Assembly: GCA_018644785.1 (NCBI GenBank)
Contig: JABGPV010000121.1
Coordinates: 1 to 15,023 of the forward strand
Source of the DNA: Deltaproteobacteria bacterium
GTDB lineage: Bacteria; Desulfobacterota; DSM-4660; Desulfatiglandales; Desulfatiglandaceae
Reading direction: 5' to 3'
Length of the DNA: 15,023 nucleotides
Both the position numbers and the translations under genes were made by a program. Of this stretch, positions 12,122 through 15,023 are shown in pieces. Below the pieces are notes generated by a model. The model did no database searches. It was not told the origin of the DNA and saw nothing but the letters and a program-made list of their open reading frames with translations. Within the stretch, counting starts at the first letter, position 1, and every line of letters starts with the position of its first letter.

Positions 12122-14539
12122 TTAGCCCTCCCTCAATTTACCTCCCGTCTTCTGCCCGATTTTTCCCACAATTTTTTCGTACAAACCATTTACCTCTTCC
12201 CCATCAAGGGTACCCCGATCGGATCGAAAAGAGATCTTAAAGGAAATGGCCTTTTTCGATTGATCGATCCTTTCTCCCTCGTAGAGATCAAAAACATGTA
12301 CGGACTCCAGCAGATCGCGCCCTTCTTCTTTGATAATATCCATGATGGCGCCACACTCAATCCGACGATCCAGCACCAGTGAAAGATCTCTATGAACAGC
12401 CGGAAACTTACCGAAAGGGACAAACGTCTTTTTTTCAGGTAGCGCCGGCAGCAGGGCTCCCACATCAAGCTCAAAAAGGCAGACATGGCTCTTCTTCAGC
12501 TCATAGACCTCAATCACCTCAGGAGAGGCAAAACCAACCTGGCCAATGCGTGTATCATCACAATAAATCCCGGATGAAATGCCCACATCATATCCTGGGA
12601 GGTTTTTCTCCTGTTTGAACCGGAAACTCTCAAGTCCCAGTTCTTTTAACAGCACCGCCAATGTTCCTTTAACGTCATAAAAATCAACGGGCCTTTCTTC
12701 ATTGCACCAGAATTCTTCAGTATACACACCCACCATGATACCAGCCAGGCAGATTTTTTCAAGGGGCTGCAATTCGTTTTCCCTGTCAAAGAAAACCTTT
12801 CCCCACTCAAAAAGTTTAAGGTCCCCCATTTCATGAAGGACATTGTACCTGGCCGTCTCCATGAGCCCGGGAATCAGAGAGGTTCGCAAAACAGACTGAT
12901 CCACTGTGAGCGGGTTCATGATCCTGGTAAAAGCATTCAAGGCCCCCGGTGTTTCCCCCACAAGGGCATTTACAGAATCAGGAGAAACAAAACTGTAGGT
13001 GATGATTTCAGAAAAACCGAAAGCCTTCATCATTGTCCTGACCTTATCCCGCAGTAACAGGTCAGGCGATTCCGATCCCTCGGAAGGCGTGATCCTGGGT
13101 GAAATCACAGGGATATTGTCGAATCCATGGAGTCTTGCCACCTCTTCCACCAGATCCACTTCCCGTTTGATATCCACCCTGAATGTGGGCGGTATAACAT
13201 ATAGAGGGTCTTGATTCCCATCCTCCACAACCTTCATCTCAAGGGCGCCAAAGTAATCTTTCATGGCACTTTTTGAAATGGAAGTTCCCAATATGGCGTT
13301 GGCTTTTTCCGGTCGGAAAGAAATACGGGGCGCCGTAAAGGGTTTGGAATAGTTGTCCATTATGCCCTTGGCCGTCACGCCACCGGCCAACAGATCAATA
13401 AAATAAAGTGCCCGGTTGAGGGCGGAGATCACACCCCCGATATCGGCGCCTCTTTCGAACCGATAAGAAGCTTCCGTGGACAACCCCAGCCGTTTTGATC
13501 CTCGACGAATGGTAATGGGATCAAAAAAGGCACTTTCCACTAGAATATTTTTCGTTTTTTCATGAATCTCAGAGTTCAAACCGCCCATAACACCGGCCAG
13601 CGCAACGGGTTTTTCGCCGTCACAAATGAGCAGTGTTTCCGGGTCCAGGTCCCGCTTCACCCCGTCCAGCGTTGTAAAAACCTCTCCTTTTCGAGCCCTG
13701 CGAACCTCGATTCGATTCTCACTCAGTTTGTCATAATCAAACGCATGAAGGGGTTGTCCCATTTCAAGCATGACATAGTTGCTCACATCCACCAGGTTGC
13801 TGATACTTCGAACGCCGGACTGAAAAAGCCGGTAGCGCATCCAGAATGGTGTTGGTTTGAGGCAAACATCCTGCACAACCGCTGCCGCGTAACGGGGACA
13901 CCCATCCGGATCACGGACGGAAACGTCCGTCAACCCATCCACCGCCGGCCCCTTTGCATCCACCCCTTTTTCAAAACTTTTCAGCTGTTTCCCCGTGTTG
14001 GCGGCAATCTCTCTGGCAATACCCAGAACACTGGCGCAATCCGGCCTGTTGGGGGTAATACTCACATCAAAAACCCAGTCGGGAAAGGGCAACAGGGAGG
14101 AGAGGGGCGTTCCAGGGGCTACACTCTCAGGTAGAATCATAATCCCGGTATGATCATCCGTCAGACCCATTTCATCTTCTGCCAGGAGCATACCTTTTGA
14201 AATCTCCCCCCGAATACGGCCTTCCTTTATTTTCGTACCGTCCGGAAGTTTTCCGCCTGGCAGAATCAAGGGCGCCAGAACCCCTTCAGCCGCATTGGGC
14301 GCACCACAAACCACCTGAACCACATCGGTTCCCGTATCGACCCGGCAGAGGGACAGGCGATCGGCGTTAGGGTGGGGCGTTACCTCCAGAATCCTGGCCA
14401 CCAGAATATGGTCCAGATTTTGGCCCACCACCTCAATCCCTTCCACTTCCAGACCCGCCATGGTAAGAACATGGCCGAGTTCCTCGGGAGAAAGCGCGAT
14501 ATCAACGTATTCTTTCAACCAGTTTAAACTTACCTTCAT
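12122..14539 (-). CDS. pheT: Phenylalanine-tRNA ligase beta subunit
   Basis: PheT is the tRNA-binding and editing subunit of the alpha2-beta2 phenylalanyl-tRNA synthetase. The 805 residues are full length with the expected domains: the N-terminal EMAP-II-like tRNA-binding domain (about 40-150, with HPNADRL at 56-62 and VVCGAPN), the B3/4 editing domain (about 210-385, including YVMLEMGQPLHAFD, 255-268), the B5 domain (about 400-475, with FRVDIKREVDLVEEVARLHG; E465 and E466 are the likely magnesium ligands), the catalytic-like core (about 490-690, QSVLRTSLIPGLMETARYN) and the C-terminal anticodon-binding ferredoxin fold (about 710-803, FPAVHRDLSLVLD). The ATG at 14539 is 23 bases after the pheS stop; the upstream AGAG is a weak Shine-Dalgarno. 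The gene is intact and followed closely by merR. Confidence 0.96.
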   Translation of the reverse strand: MKVSLNWLKEYVDIALSPEELGHVLTMAGLEVEGIEVVGQNLDHILVARILEVTPHPNADRLSLCRVDTGTDVVQVVCGAPNAAEGVLAPLILPGGKLPDGTKIKEGRIRGEISKGMLLAEDEMGLTDDHTGIMILPESVAPGTPLSSLLPFPDWVFDVSITPNRPDCASVLGIAREIAANTGKQLKSFEKGVDAKGPAVDGLTDVSVRDPDGCPRYAAAVVQDVCLKPTPFWMRYRLFQSGVRSISNLVDVSNYVMLEMGQPLHAFDYDKLSENRIEVRRARKGEVFTTLDGVKRDLDPETLLICDGEKPVALAGVMGGLNSEIHEKTKNILVESAFFDPITIRRGSKRLGLSTEASYRFERGADIGGVISALNRALYFIDLLAGGVTAKGIMDNYSKPFTAPRISFRPEKANAILGTSISKSAMKDYFGALEMKVVEDGNQDPLYVIPPTFRVDIKREVDLVEEVARLHGFDNIPVISPRITPSEGSESPDLLLRDKVRTMMKAFGFSEIITYSFVSPDSVNALVGETPGALNAFTRIMNPLTVDQSVLRTSLIPGLMETARYNVLHEMGDLKLFEWGKVFFDRENELQPLEKICLAGIMVGVYTEEFWCNEERPVDFYDVKGTLAVLLKELGLESFRFKQEKNLPGYDVGISSGIYCDDTRIGQVGFASPEVIEVYELKKSHVCLFELDVGALLPALPEKKTFVPFGKFPAVHRDLSLVLDRRIECGAIMDIIKEEGRDLLESVHVFDLYEGERIDQSKKAISFKISFRSDRGTLDGEEVNGLYEKIVGKIGQKTGGKLREG

Positions 14540-14562
14540 GGATTACTCTTTTGTGAACGCTA

Positions 14563-15023
<461 letters not shown>

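Overview
The window is ordinary chromosomal housekeeping DNA from a Gram-negative bacterium, most likely a Desulfobacterota (Deltaproteobacteria) relative such as the Desulfobacterales. The reasons are the gene order rpsB-tsf-frr-uppS-cdsA-dxr-rseP, a short EF-Ts, a pheS-pheT-merR operon with ihfA beside it, a LivG-type ABC ATPase and a moderate base composition. The taxon is an inference from gene content and order; no marker here fixes a genus.

Layout. (1) 1-2308, minus strand: the 5' part of a LivG-like ATPase gene cut by the left edge, a 295-base gap, then dgt (dNTP triphosphohydrolase), whose GTG start overlaps the stop of a small basic protein of unknown function. (2) 2354-9362, plus strand: a good sigma70-type promoter, a leader of about 295 bases with three hairpins, then eight closely spaced genes: rpsB, tsf, frr (translation), uppS, cdsA, dxr, rseP (isoprenoid and lipid precursors, intramembrane proteolysis) and tsaB (tRNA t6A). 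pyrH, commonly found between tsf and frr, is absent from this site. (3) 9369-11174, plus strand: a near-consensus promoter and the tightly packed genes psd, rsmD and coaD. The end of rsmD carries an in-frame 28-base palindromic repeat. (4) 11171-11626: ihfA with its own promoter and a triple AT-rich repeat. (5) 11627-11788: a non-coding stretch between convergent genes, with inverted and direct repeats I cannot assign. (6) 11789-15023, minus strand: pheS (cut by the right edge), pheT and a small MerR-type regulator, converging on ihfA.

How the genes fit together. The long plus-strand operon joins ribosome function (S2, EF-Ts, ribosome recycling) with envelope precursor supply: Dxr feeds the non-mevalonate isoprenoid route, UppS makes the undecaprenyl carrier, CdsA makes CDP-diacylglycerol, and Psd, from the next operon, makes phosphatidylethanolamine. 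The rest serves tRNA charging and modification (PheST, TsaB), rRNA methylation (RsmD), coenzyme A (CoaD), nucleoid architecture (IHF) and nucleotide pools (Dgt).

I found no CRISPR array, tRNA, rRNA, transposase or phage gene, and nothing that convincingly amounts to a new defence or metabolic system. The points most worth a second look are the repeat inside rsmD, the structured rpsB leader, the unexplained 11627-11788 interval, the missing pyrH and the unknown small protein coupled to dgt.
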